DNA from: Chara braunii
Taxonomy: Eukaryota > Streptophyta > Charophyceae > Charales > Characeae
NCBI GenBank assembly: GCA_003427395.1
Contig: BFEA01001030.1
Location: 232,053 to 263,261 of the forward strand
Length of the DNA stretch: 31,209 nucleotides
Direction of reading: 5' to 3'
A program made the translations under genes and the position numbers. Shown here in pieces: positions 1 through 8,705 of this stretch. The stretch's first letter is position 1. Each line of letters begins with the position of its first letter. Under the pieces are notes generated by a model. That model was not told where the DNA came from, ran no database searches, and saw nothing but the letters and a program-made list of their open reading frames with translations.

Positions 1-30
<30 letters not shown>
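1..30. repeat. (AG)15 microsatellite at scaffold edge
   Basis: A perfect AG dinucleotide run begins at the first base, so the sequence is probably cut inside a longer microsatellite. The other end of the window finishes in a CT run. Confidence 0.97.
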
Positions 31-33
<3 letters not shown>

Positions 34-112
34 GACATCTGTTTTTTTCTTTTCTTTTTTTTTAGTTTGAGGTCATTGATCGATGTGTGTCATCCTTGTG
101 CAGCAGCCATGC

Positions 113-747
<635 letters not shown>

Positions 748-829
748 AATAGAACGCCCGGTCATTATAGCTGTATGTGGACTGGAAAGCGGACCAAAAA
801 AGATGGCTGCACTGACCGGGCGTTCTATT
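748..829. repeat. 17-bp perfect inverted repeat, 48-nt loop
   Basis: AATAGAACGCCCGGTCA at 748-764 is matched by its exact reverse complement at 813-829. The 82-bp unit could be a small foldback element or MITE. Flanking sequence on each side (CTCCACCC / GGTGGGAG) is only loosely complementary, and I see no clear target-site duplication. Confidence 0.8.
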
Positions 830-1437
830 CCCGTGACTACGGTGGGAGGCTGGGACTAAGAGCCTGAATCTCGATGGGGCACCTTTCCTCAGAGAGGCCC
901 GGGTGCAGGCAGTACATTTTTTTTTTGTCTTTTTTTTTTGTTGGGAGGCTATAATCCTCTTTGCTACTTGGACTTCGGCGGCCGCGAGAGCGACGAAATC
1001 TCTTGTGCGTTTCCTTCTTTTTTCGTCATTTTGCCTTTTCTGTGACGAGCCATAAGATATCATCATTGCACTGACCCGCCGGCCCCAGGTAATTCACAAT
1101 TATTTTTGTTCTATACTTGTGGATTCGAACGGAAGTCTTTATTTCCACAGTTCATGGGTGTACCAGCTCGTTGGTTCTGTCATCACGAGTTCAGTAGGGG
1201 GAAGGGGGTTGGAAGCTGACTACAAAGCAAAGGTCGTCGCATTTGGGACAGAGGACCTCCCCCGCATCACTCACCAAAAGTGCAAATGAGAACGGATTCT
1301 CCGTGAGAACATGGAAAGGTACACCACCATAGCTCTTTTCCCTTTCAATTTTTTATTTTTATTTTTATTTTTTTTCCCCTTTCAAATTCCCTTTCAAATT
1401 TGGGCCCTCGCCACACCACTTCCGAACACGAGAAAAA
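830..1437. other. no supported gene; T-rich tract
   Basis: No coding region is supported here. T runs at about 918-940 and a TTTTTA-type tract at about 1348-1378 precede the MITE that starts at 1438. Confidence 0.6.
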
Positions 1438-1835
1438 GGGTCTTGCTCCACTACTCTGTACTCTCTGGCTCCACTCACTCTAGATAGCTGCTCTCGAAAA
1501 CGCCCTTCCAGAGCTGTCAGAAAGCACTCTCCAAGGGCACTCTCGAAGTGTCTAGAGTGCCCAGCCTGCGACGACATGCTTTTCCAGTGTCCTCCCTCGT
1601 ACCCCGACTCCGACCATTTTTTTTCGTGAGTGTGCCTCGTGTCCTGACCATCAGAATAGGGAGGCGTTGTCTTTTAGTGCCGTCAGAGAGCTTGTCTCAT
1701 TCCGCCACTGCATCTCGAGCAAACCCTTCTAGAGTAAGTGGAGCCAAGACTTTTTTTTCGAGAGTTTTGCACGTATGACAGCTCTAGAAAGACTCACGAA
1801 ACTTTTCGTGAGTCGAGAGTAGTGGAGCGAGACCC
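1438..1835. mobile_element. 398-bp MITE, GGGYCT...CACTACTCT family, copy 1
   Basis: The left end reads GGGTCTTGCTCCACTACTCT, and the reverse complement of the right end reads GGGTCTCGCTCCACTACTCT. A second block of the terminal repeat (TGGCTCCACTYACTCTAGA) follows further in on both sides, and on the right it is displaced by an extra palindrome at 1791-1814. AAA flanks both ends, so a 3-bp target-site duplication is possible. There is no internal ORF of note, so this is non-autonomous. The same terminal repeat occurs at 12351-12472. A 3-bp duplication and GGG ends would fit a PIF/Harbinger-like or CACTA-like mobiliser, but the superfamily is not settled. Confidence 0.85.
1791..1814. repeat. 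perfect palindrome inside the MITE
   Basis: Eleven-base arms GACTCACGAAA and TTTCGTGAGTC are separated by two bases. It interrupts the right terminal repeat of the MITE at 1438-1835 and has no counterpart in the left one. Confidence 0.9.
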
Positions 1836-2069
1836 AAAGTTGGACAATCTTTCTTTCTTTGGGTTTTACTGATGTTCGGAGGTCCTGATGACCTCAAATC
1901 CAAAATGATCATAGAATCTGATAAGATGACAAATACAATGCTGACTTAGAGATTTCCATAGAACAATTGCCCTGACCTCAGGGCCCCTGCACCTCCTATC
2001 CAACCCAAAGTTCACCACCCTTCATGCATCAGATGGCTGAAATGAAATGAGGATGAAATTCGAGTAGTA

Positions 2070-2348
2070 ATGAAGTCGAATGATTGCAGGTTGCGGTGGC
2101 TGGAGCGACTCTTGGGCCGAAGCGTACAAAAAGCCTCACAAGCTGTTCTTCTTCCCAGTGTCTCTTATGAAGATGGTATCCAGAAGAGTGTTGAGTTGAT
2201 AAGCACTCATGGCGTGAGTAACACGGTAGATAAGGAGAGGGGTCGCCTTCTATGGTGTTTGAGTCAATGGTTGAATCAGCAGGGAGTTGGAAGAAACTTA
2301 AACAATTGTGTTGACTTAGATATTTATCCTTTGTTGAAGGATGCTTAA
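2070..2348 (+). pseudogene. tyrosine recombinase, N-terminal part (frame-shifted)
   Basis: This 92-residue frame runs directly into the recombinase ORF that follows, but in a different frame. It ends at a stop about 20 bases after the other frame has already opened, so one indel near 2318-2345 probably separates two halves of one gene. It contains no recognisable motif. As the N-terminal region of a DIRS-type recombinase it would be expected to help bind the element ends. The assignment rests on position and frame geometry. Confidence 0.55.
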
Positions 2349-2356
2349 TACCAGAT

Positions 2357-3181
2357 TTGCAAAGTCGATCCCGTACTATAGATCGAAATGGAAATAGGTT
2401 TGTTTCAGTTAGTACTTTAGAAGAAAATTTTAGTAACCTAAATAAATGTTTTGAACTTCTAGGTCGAGAAGGGAACAACAATCCTTGCCAATCGGCTAAA
2501 GTCCAAATGTATCGACGTGCTTATGGGAGTAAGGCAATGCACCTAGGTGTTCATGAGGAGCAAGCTTCGCCAATGACTTATGAGAAAATGACCCAACTTC
2601 GGAAATGCATTCGCTCCTTCATGAAAATTCAGAAAGGATGGGAATATGCTGAGTCTCTTCGTGGTCTCCGTATAATGACATATCTCTGGGAGAGTTGGCA
2701 ACGTGGAGGCGAAGGTCTTCGATTGGAGAGTAGTGATATTGACACAGTCACTCAGATGGCTCAACCTCGTTATACAAAAACCCAACGAAGAGGAAAATTG
2801 GTGGTGATAAACCTTGAGAAACCCTCTCGTGTAGGAGATACCTTCCTGGAACTGTTCCCGGAGATGTGCGAAAGTTATAGTGGGCTTGGTGAAGACCTTC
2901 GGACTGGCCCCATCTTTCGGGGTCGTCGGTCCCAACGAGCCTTTTCCCTGAATGCCTTCAATCGACGCCTGAGAACTTGGTTTGAGCAAGCCGGCTTGGA
3001 AGGATTGAGTAGCAGCCATAGTTTTCGAGTTGGAGGTGTCCGTGAGGGGATCCGTCGAGGATGGACCTTAGAGCAAATGCTGGCTCAAGGTTCCTGGAAG
3101 AGTTTTTCTTCCTTCGTTCGATATGGTTACGACTGCCATACAACGAGAGTCAGTCGGCAACGAGATTCGTCTGACCAATAG
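2357..3181 (+). CDS. DIRS-type tyrosine recombinase, catalytic part
   Basis: The protein is 274 residues from a TTG-initiated open frame; the true start is probably in the preceding, frame-shifted ORF. Tyrosine recombinases cut and rejoin DNA through a phosphotyrosine and, in DIRS-order retrotransposons, replace the DDE integrase. The catalytic set is visible in order: Arg116 in WQRGGE, a possible Lys141, His221 and Arg224 in SHSFRVGG, Trp247 in GSWKS at the usual His/Trp position, and the nucleophile at Tyr256 or Tyr258 in RYGYD. The sector EEQASPMTYEKM (68-79) resembles recombinases of algal kangaroo-like elements. The gene converges on the RT-RNase H ORF, and its last ~110 bases overlap the Pol C-terminal frame on the other strand. 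This is the best preserved piece of the element. Confidence 0.85.
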   Translation: MQSRSRTIDRNGNRFVSVSTLEENFSNLNKCFELLGREGNNNPCQSAKVQMYRRAYGSKAMHLGVHEEQASPMTYEKMTQLRKCIRSFMKIQKGWEYAESLRGLRIMTYLWESWQRGGEGLRLESSDIDTVTQMAQPRYTKTQRRGKLVVINLEKPSRVGDTFLELFPEMCESYSGLGEDLRTGPIFRGRRSQRAFSLNAFNRRLRTWFEQAGLEGLSSSHSFRVGGVREGIRRGWTLEQMLAQGSWKSFSSFVRYGYDCHTTRVSRQRDSSDQ

Positions 3182-3586
3182 TTTGAAAGTTCCCGGATTG
3201 AGCGTACCCTTGGGTACTCTGGAACTGGGGATACATGAGGAAGGCTTGTTGGGTATTTTCATAGTCCCGGAGCAGCACATTGCAGCGACCATGGGGGACC
3301 AACCCGCTCTTGGTGTCGTGGGGGCGATGAGTAAGTACTCTCCTCCGTAAGTCTTCATTCTTCTGACCACTTGGTAAAGTAGAGTGACAGGGGGAAAGAG
3401 CCAAAAATAAGAATTACCTTGAAATTCCTGCCAGTTGAACGATAAGGCATCCACATCATTGCAATCTTTATACCAAATTTCAGAGACGAAGTAGTTAGAA
3501 ACGTGATGAGTTTGCGATGCAAACAAGTCAGCTGAGGACACTCCAAATTTACTAAAAATTTGGGAGATTTGATAAGGGGCGAGAAC
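3068..3586 (-). pseudogene. Pol C-terminal domain of the DIRS-like element
   Basis: This frame is the same as that of the RNase H piece above it, separated only by a TAG at 3587-3589. It carries the conserved post-RNase H module of DIRS/PAT/Ngaro-type Pols: DLFAS, then NDVDALSFNWQ, then WLFPPVTLLYQVV, then LLIAPTTPRAGWSPM, and near the end PKGTLNPGTFKLLVRRI. The function of this module is not certain; some DIRS elements carry a methyltransferase-like domain here. The open frame runs to 3068 and so overlaps the tail of the plus-strand recombinase (ending 3181), including the codons for its catalytic tyrosine. Confidence 0.75.
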
Positions 3587-4204
3587 CTAATCAATGAGAT
3601 TCTTCCACTTAGAGAGAGAGTCGGCATCTGTATTCAAGGCGCGAGGTACCCAGATAGGTTTTATTTGCCCTTGGGATTCCAAGAGAATAGTTGCTATCTT
3701 TCTGATGAGAGAGTTCATTCGAGTGTCGTGCGGCTTCCAGTTCTTGAGAAGAGCAACAACTCCTGCATTGTCACCGACGACCTTGACCGAAACCTCATTG
3801 GAAAGAAGGAAAAAACGCTCCTGAACAAAAGAGAGGGTGTATAATACACCAAATAGCTCTCTGTGAGTACTGAAGGTTCCCAACCATTCGTCTGGAAGGG
3901 GAATGCTTAATCTTTCCTTCCTTCCTTGTCTGGGATAGATGACCGCCCCTTTAGTATGGTCGGATGCATTCGTCTGGATGGTTAGTTTAATTGGCTTGAT
4001 TGCCCAACTCCTTCCCTTTATTCTGAGTATGTCAATGCTGTCTTGAAGCCTCATGACCACCCTCCTTCTACGTGCGCGCAACTCCCCCCTCAGTCGTCCA
4101 AGCGCCCGTTCGCGACGAGCTCTCTCTACAAACGTCGACACGGCCGCCGCCACGACTTGCAGCTCACGAAGCGTCAACAAACCACGTCCGCAGTCAACCA
4201 CCAA
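3587..4204 (-). pseudogene. RNase H domain of the DIRS-like Pol
   Basis: This is a 205-residue frame. RNase H removes the RNA strand during reverse transcription. Family landmarks appear in order: TNASD at 78-82 where the first catalytic Asp is expected at 79 but is Asn, THREL with Glu116, VGDNAG with Asp145, and WVPRALNTDADSLSK with Asp195. The frame ends at a TAG where this family usually has Trp, and homology continues in the same frame below it, so the stop is a nonsense mutation. The first ~55 residues are Arg/Ala-rich, come from a GC-rich patch (4043-4200) and do not look like Pol. The preceding thumb region is in another frame. Confidence 0.85.
4043..4200. other. GC-rich patch between RT thumb and RNase H
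   Basis: Within an AT-rich retrotransposon, about 155 bases are strongly GC-rich with many CpGs. On the Pol strand they encode an Arg/Ala/Leu-rich stretch (RELQVVAAAVSTFVERARRE and following) that looks helical and is not part of any RT or RNase H I know. They lie exactly between the WWL motif of the thumb and the start of RNase H, next to the change of reading frame. It is best explained as a foreign insertion, possibly an exon fragment or a piece of another element. Confidence 0.6.
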
Positions 4205-4527
4205 ATTAGATCACTACGGGCTTCTTCTGGAAGAGGCAAGGTAGAATCCCAGACGTTTGGGTTGATGGCTTGATGAAGGTGAAAACAAAAGGTTACTGCT
4301 GGTTGAAAGGCGCTGGCAAGTGCGGCTAGCTTTCCGGCTATGGAAGAAATTTTCCTGCTTATGACTGTTGTCTTGGTTAGCATAGACTGAATAGTGTTAC
4401 GAATTCTTAAGTTTTTTTTCTCAGGAATTGCGGTTAGCTTGCAGTGGGAATCAATAGTGAACCCAAAGAACTTCACGCACTGAGATGGTAGAAAAGAGCA
4501 TTTGTTTAGGCTTAGAAAAAAACCCAA
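4174..4527 (-). pseudogene. RT thumb/connection region of the DIRS-like Pol
   Basis: This 117-residue frame continues the reverse transcriptase after a +/-1 shift. It shows the family pattern after the YxDD box: GFFLSLNKCSFLPSQCVKFF, then GFTIDS, then RKISSIAGKLAALASAFQPA, then ARSDLIWWLTAD. The shift from the upstream RT frame falls in a run of seven A (plus strand, 4516-4522), a likely slippage site. The frame ends where the GC-rich patch begins. Confidence 0.8.
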
Positions 4528-5143
4528 CTTTTTGGAGGAGACAAGTGTAGATGAAAGATGACCATATGTTCTGGAGGTAGGTTCGGTGCATCATTAGAGA
4601 GTCGTTAATGTACGAGAAGATACAGGTAGACTTTGATCTTAGTAAGGTCATTACTTCCTGCATGACCGTAGTAAAAATCCAACATGCTGAAGAAATTCGG
4701 AAACAGAGAGTTGTGAAATGAAAAAACTTATTCTTCCATTTGAAAGCAAGATAATCTCTGGATTCTTTGTTGACCATAATGTGGTAGTACCCATTCTTGA
4801 CATCGTAGGCAGTGACAAAGTCAGTTACAGGGTTGAAAGAGCAAGCTGCAGCGATGTCCGAGATTGACTCATAATGAAATTTTGGGAAGGAGAAAAGGTT
4901 AACAAATCTTAAATCCATGATGAATATCTTTCTGATGGAGCTTTCGATTACAAATATAAGATTAATGACGACTGTCGAAAATGTTTCGCGAATGACACCC
5001 TGACTGAGCAGGCCTTGTAAGGTGGAGTCAGCAAATTGCTGGTTGTCCTCAGAAAGGCCATAGATGAGAAAATGGATTGCTGGCGGTTTCTCCTCTCTCA
5101 AGGCCTTTTCGAATTCTTGGACAGTTATTAATCTTTTGACCAT
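4451..5143 (-). pseudogene. reverse transcriptase (fingers/palm) of the DIRS-like Pol
   Basis: This is a 230-residue frame. Visible RT landmarks are IMDLRFVN (75-82), motif A TAYDVKNGYYH with Asp114, SRDYLAFKW (128-136), FRISSACWIF (148-157), and the catalytic box FSYINDSLM. The normal Y-x-D-D is Y-I-N-D here, so the first of the two catalytic aspartates is Asn180 and polymerase activity should be lost. The reading frame leaves the RT homology just after residue 208, at the A-run noted for the next piece. Gag-like ORFs lie immediately upstream on the same strand. Confidence 0.9.
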
Positions 5144-5196
5144 TCTCCAAACTTCTATAATTTTTTATGGATCATTGTGGTTTGTTCCCTCAAATT

Positions 5197-5457
5197 TTAG
5201 ACAGACTCCAATTTTATCAAATTGAGCACATTTCTTGAATCCTTTTTGTTTGATCCTCCAAACAGGTCCTCCCATTGCTTGAAATTATCAGATAGTGAAG
5301 CTGCCTTGAAATCCTCTGGCTTGTTGAGCCATTCGTCAGCTCTAGAGAGCAATTGCATGGCGAAGGATGCCTGCCCGATTGATGGAGAGTGATTGAGAAG
5401 TGAAAGCAATTGCTCCATAGAAGGCAAATGCCTAGCCATTATATGACCTTCGTTCAT
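5197..5457 (-). pseudogene. Gag-like ORF piece, upstream of RT
   Basis: This is an 86-residue frame with a mildly acidic, helix-forming composition and the segment RADEWLNKPEDFKAASLSDN. I recognise no domain and no zinc knuckle. It lies 53 bases upstream of the RT frame on the same strand, the usual place for the end of ORF1 (Gag). It is in a different frame from the two ORFs further upstream, and the intervening 5458-5800 has no open frame of note, so the gene is probably broken several times. Confidence 0.5.
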
Positions 5458-5800
5458 CGCCTCTCCTGTTGTCTTGGTGCTTGCATTGTAAGCGCCCTAC
5501 AACCCCTTCAAGTATGAATTTCTTTATTCAATGAAATTGATAATAAATAATGTGCAACACCAACCGAAAAAGTCGAGGAGCTTGATGATATGCCCCTTAA
5601 GGTGTGCAGATACTTGTCGCCTTGTAATCTCTATCGCTCCATGCCTTGAAAATCTTTGGAAGGACCTTGATTAATGAAAAAAATTGTGATTTCTGCAACC
5701 AATCCTTGACCCTTTGAAGAATTGAAGAGTCACACAAACGCCTTGCCACACGATTAGTGTCATTTTCAAAGGCCTTGGCCTCATCTTTTCTTGTTCCGTA

Positions 5801-6087
5801 TTACGTATAGGCTAGATAAACCAACTTGGCCCTGATAATCAAATCGATGTGCCTCCTCCAAGGAGGGGCCTGATCGATCCAATGGAGGTGTTTTACCTCT
5901 TCTGTGGCTGCAGTACACTTGGGTGTGATTTCCAATATGATTTCTTGAAACAAGGCATTGATTCTTGCTTCATCCGCAAACCCCAAATCTTCCATGTCGC
6001 TATCTGAGTCTGAGTGGCCACTCGAACGCCTTCGTCTCAGATAACTAGGTTTTCTCCTCCTTTTGAGTACAACTTTCTTGAGCGATG
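5801..6087 (-). pseudogene. Gag-like ORF piece with basic patch
   Basis: The annotated start gives 64 residues (5801-5995), but the frame is open upstream to a TAA near 6088. That extra part encodes KRRRKPSYLRRRR followed by a SDSDSD run, a likely nuclear-localisation or nucleic-acid-binding patch ahead of an acidic tract. Downstream is a helical segment with WIDQAPPWRRHIDLIIRAKL. It probably belongs to the ORF1/Gag of the DIRS-like element. No database family is evident to me. Confidence 0.5.
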
Positions 6088-6119
6088 TTTATAGATCGCT
6101 TTCGGAAAGTTGTTCGTCT

Positions 6120-6392
6120 TCAGTGAGTGAGAGGTTTCTTACCTTTCTTGGATTCGTCTTCCGAAAGGGCCACCTTGATATTCAAGAGGGATGCATGGAT
6201 TGTTTCCGAATTGTCCTCTCTCTTAACTTTGTAAATAATATCATCCAGGTTTGCGCCTGATTCCGAGATATCTTTGAGGATTTTTGCAGGATAGTATCCT
6301 ACCGCTGGAGTGTTGTTGAATACATAAACGACAAATCCTACCAAAATATCTGCCCCCCTGGTTTTGACGAATGCTCTTATGAAGGCGTCCAT
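6120..6392 (-). pseudogene. Gag-like ORF, N-terminal piece
   Basis: This is a 90-residue frame starting with an ATG and ending in a Lys-rich stretch (DESKKGKKP). It contains a hydrophobic stretch ADILVGFVVYVFNN and no recognisable domain. Position and strand make it the likely start of the element's ORF1. It is in a third frame relative to the two pieces downstream. The start of the gene and the 5' end of the element on this strand should lie just above 6392. Confidence 0.45.
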
Positions 6393-6508
6393 CTGATTTG
6401 GAAAGAAACAAGGGAAGGAAAATGATGCAAAATTTGAAACAAGCCTAGGTAATAATTATGCAAGAGATAAGAAAGGCAGGGGGAAGTAGCAAAATGAAGA
6501 GAAAAGGA

Positions 6509-6512
<4 letters not shown>

Positions 6513-6572
<60 letters not shown>
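6513..6572. repeat. (AT)30 microsatellite
   Basis: Uninterrupted AT dinucleotides lie between the Gag-like ORF and the hammerhead ribozyme. Confidence 0.97.
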
Positions 6573-6703
6573 TGGCTTGTGATGGGGTGTGAACCGACAG
6601 TCTGTAGAGTTTTCCATCTGGTGTGGGTGAGTGATAGTGTACTTTGATTTTGGTTAAGGTAGACTATCATTTACAGTGTAATCAGTGAGGGGATTCTGCA
6701 GAG

Positions 6704-6751
6704 TGTTGAGGGTTCAGCCTCCTGATGAGTCGGTGAAACCCTGACGAAACA
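6704..6751 (+). ncRNA. hammerhead ribozyme, type III-like, copy 1
   Basis: The hammerhead core is complete: CTGATGA at 6722-6728 and GAAA at 6746-6749. Stem II is GTCGG/CTGAC (6729-6733 with 6741-6745, one G.U) with a 7-nt loop. Stem I is GAGG/CCTC (6708-6711 with 6718-6721) with a 6-nt loop. The cleavage dinucleotide would be UU (6706-6707), cleaving before 6708. Stem III is weak, with only two pairs beyond U16.1-A15.1. Hammerheads cleave RNA site-specifically. Type III forms with a very short stem III are known from plant retrozymes and related retroelements, where they act as dimers. The UU site and weak stem III suggest partial decay. The downstream sequence resembles that after the second copy at 23043. 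Confidence 0.8.
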
Positions 6752-6827
6752 GTTTGTCACAACCCCTCGTTTGTTGTCCTCTTCTCCCTCTCTGCCTACG
6801 GTTTACCGGACAGTTCTGTTTGTGACG

Positions 6828-6848
6828 ATATATATATATATATATATT
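6828..6848. repeat. short (AT)n microsatellite
   Basis: About ten AT units follow the hammerhead region. Confidence 0.95.
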
Positions 6849-7471
6849 TATACACGACAGAGAAGATGTACTTCTTCCAAGTCATCTAGCGGTTCCCCTC
6901 CTTGCTCATCAACCCTATTGTTCTCCAAAAAGACGTTCTATGTTTGTCATTTTGTACTAGGTTCTTTTCTTTTCAGCTGCAGAAGTACCATATGCCACTC
7001 TATTTGAAAAAATGAACCATGCATAAAATCGAATTTAGAATGAATATTTTTCAGTTGTCGCATGATTGGGACATTGTCCTCGTTCGCTCACATAGTGACA
7101 TTTAATTTTACAAAGACATAACCCCGCCCTTCCGTTATTTGACACAACCGTCAAATTTGTTGAGTAGGCCTTAAATTTGGACTTCGATCAGAAAGATACA
7201 CAGTGATTTTTGTCTGGGTAACATTCGCCGCATAGTTTGCTGTCAGAAAGGAAAGTGCGGCTGACAGCGAACCATTCAACCCCTGACAAAAATGGCTTTG
7301 TAGAAAGTTATCCAGATGAATCCTTCATGGGTAAAGTTTCGCCTCTCTTTGTCGTTCTTTCAATACTCTTTAGGCGCCTCGTTTCTTTCTTTGTCAGACG
7401 CGACAATGTGCTGGCTGTTTCCAATAATGATGTCCGAGAGTTTAAAGCATTTTGTCGCTGATTTCTCTTAC

Positions 7472-7473
<2 letters not shown>
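6849..7473. other. no supported gene
   Basis: The sequence is AT-rich, with short open frames only and no recognisable motif. Confidence 0.6.

Positions 7474-7505
<32 letters not shown>
7474..7505. repeat. poly(T) tract, 32 nt
   Basis: A pure T run is preceded by TTTCTCTTACAG. It may be the tail of a retroposed sequence on the minus strand. The flanking sequence gives no identity. Confidence 0.9.
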
Positions 7506-7509
<4 letters not shown>

Positions 7510-8057
7510 GATAACGTGCAATCTGATAGGCTGGGCCTGTTTAGAGACAAAACTTGTTGAGCGGGTGTTCAGTTACCACCCGTACTTGGGTCGTATATTG
7601 GCTGCGGCCCTGGCAACCGGGCTGGTGCCGCCAATCCAAGTGGATGGCCCAGGGTAAGTTTCCGCCTAGCGTCAATTTTTTTGATAATACTCGCCTGGTC
7701 ATTTTTTTCGCGGTCTTTGCTTTGCGATTATCTGAGGGTGAAGGTTGCTACGTTAAATGCTTTTGTGGCACTCTGTTGATTCTTTGGGGAGATTGTGAGT
7801 GAATCCACGAGTATTGCTGAGCCAAAAATGTTTATGACTAATGTTGTTTTGTTTCTTCTGTGTCTTGCGGCAAAATGACTTCAAGCCAGGATCTGTCTGA
7901 GGCGGAATGTTCCTAAGCTAGCAATAGGGGAAGGAGACAAGGTAACAAGAAATGTGAAGAGGGCAAGTTCTGCCTCGTTTTTAGGTTCACGTCATGCTCC
8001 GTCCCCCCTTCTCGATTACGGTGTTTACATGCTTTTTCAGAGGAAGGTGGGGCTGGT
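7506..8057. other. no supported gene
   Basis: Short open frames are present on plus (for example 7554-7802), but without motif or support. Confidence 0.55.
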
Positions 8058-8162
8058 AAGCAAGTAGCCACAATTGGTTATCTATCAGAAGTATCCAACT
8101 GTGGTGCCTAGTTGGCCTAAACAAAATTGCTGTGAGTAAGTCTGAGTTGGAGCAACGAGCCA
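8058..8162 (+). repeat. diverged direct repeat, copy 1
   Basis: This shares a sequence of about 105-125 bases with 8289-8413. Shared landmarks are AATTGGTTATC, AGAAGTA(G/T)CCAAC, GTGGTGC, TAGTTGG and AGTAAGTCTGAGTT. The word TTGGAGCAACGAG at its end recurs near 9050. Confidence 0.8.
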
Positions 8163-8288
8163 TTCTCAAGGGTCTTCTCCTGAGGAATTTCCTTGCTTGT
8201 TATTCCAACTTATTTTTTTTTAATTTTTTTTTGGAATTTTTGTGTTTGGTAATGCCTTTGGAAAGTGCTTAGAGGAAGGCAGTAATTA

Positions 8289-8413
8289 TTAGCGGGTAGA
8301 AAATTGGTTATCCATCTGCAGAAGTAGCCAACAGTGGTGCTTAGTTGGTCTACTTCTGAATTTTGGCAAAAAACGGAATTGTTGCGTTCTAGTAAGTCTG
8401 AGTTAGAACCTCA
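8289..8413 (+). repeat. diverged direct repeat, copy 2
   Basis: This is the partner of 8058-8162, offset by about 230 bases, and carries a small extra segment in its second half. Neither copy is coding. The pair looks like an old tandem duplication. Confidence 0.8.
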
Positions 8414-8603
8414 ATCAATAAGACTAAATAATGAGCATTAGAATTATTCGGTCAGTGCCTCTAACATTCCTACCTGTAGAATTAGAATAGCAACATCAGT
8501 TGTCCTTTCGAAGAATCCTCAAGTAACCAAGAAGAACACCTGATCTGGCGCATAACAGTTTATTCTAATTCTCTTAGCCCAACGAAAATTGCAGTGAAGC
8601 ATA

Positions 8604-8705
8604 TCGAGAGAGAGGGGGAAGCGAGAGAGAGGGAAGGAGGGAGGGTGAGAGAGAGAAGAAGTGTGAAGAGGAGAGGAAAAGAGAGAGTTTGAAAAAGGCG
8701 AGAGA
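8604..8705. repeat. polypurine (GA/GGA-rich) tract
   Basis: About 100 bases are almost only purine on plus, with irregular GA, GGA and GAAA units. Such a tract can adopt triplex-type structure. There is no gene. Confidence 0.85.

Larger units (their letters stand above)
2070..6392. mobile_element. decayed DIRS-order retrotransposon, kangaroo/PAT-like, minimum extent
   Basis: Three modules form one element: a tyrosine recombinase on plus (2070-3181), a Pol with RT, RNase H and a C-terminal domain on minus (5143 down to 3068), and Gag-like ORFs on minus (6392 down to 5197). Read from the Pol strand the order is Gag, RT, RNase H, C-terminal domain, then an inverted recombinase. DIRS-order elements use a tyrosine recombinase instead of a DDE integrase. 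An inverted recombinase gene is, as I recall, the layout of kangaroo from Volvox. Frameshifts, an in-frame stop and substituted catalytic aspartates show this copy is dead. I did not find the split direct repeats expected at the ends, so the true boundaries are unknown. Confidence 0.85.

Noticed and set aside
1873-1900. Hammerhead from CCTGATGACC near the retrotransposon
   Set aside because: The CTGATGA lies in the small palindrome GAGGTC-CTGAT-GACCTC and lacks the rest of the core.
2543-3019. 158-codon minus-strand frame under the recombinase
   Set aside because: It is a shadow of the recombinase frame, which has the complete catalytic motif set on plus.
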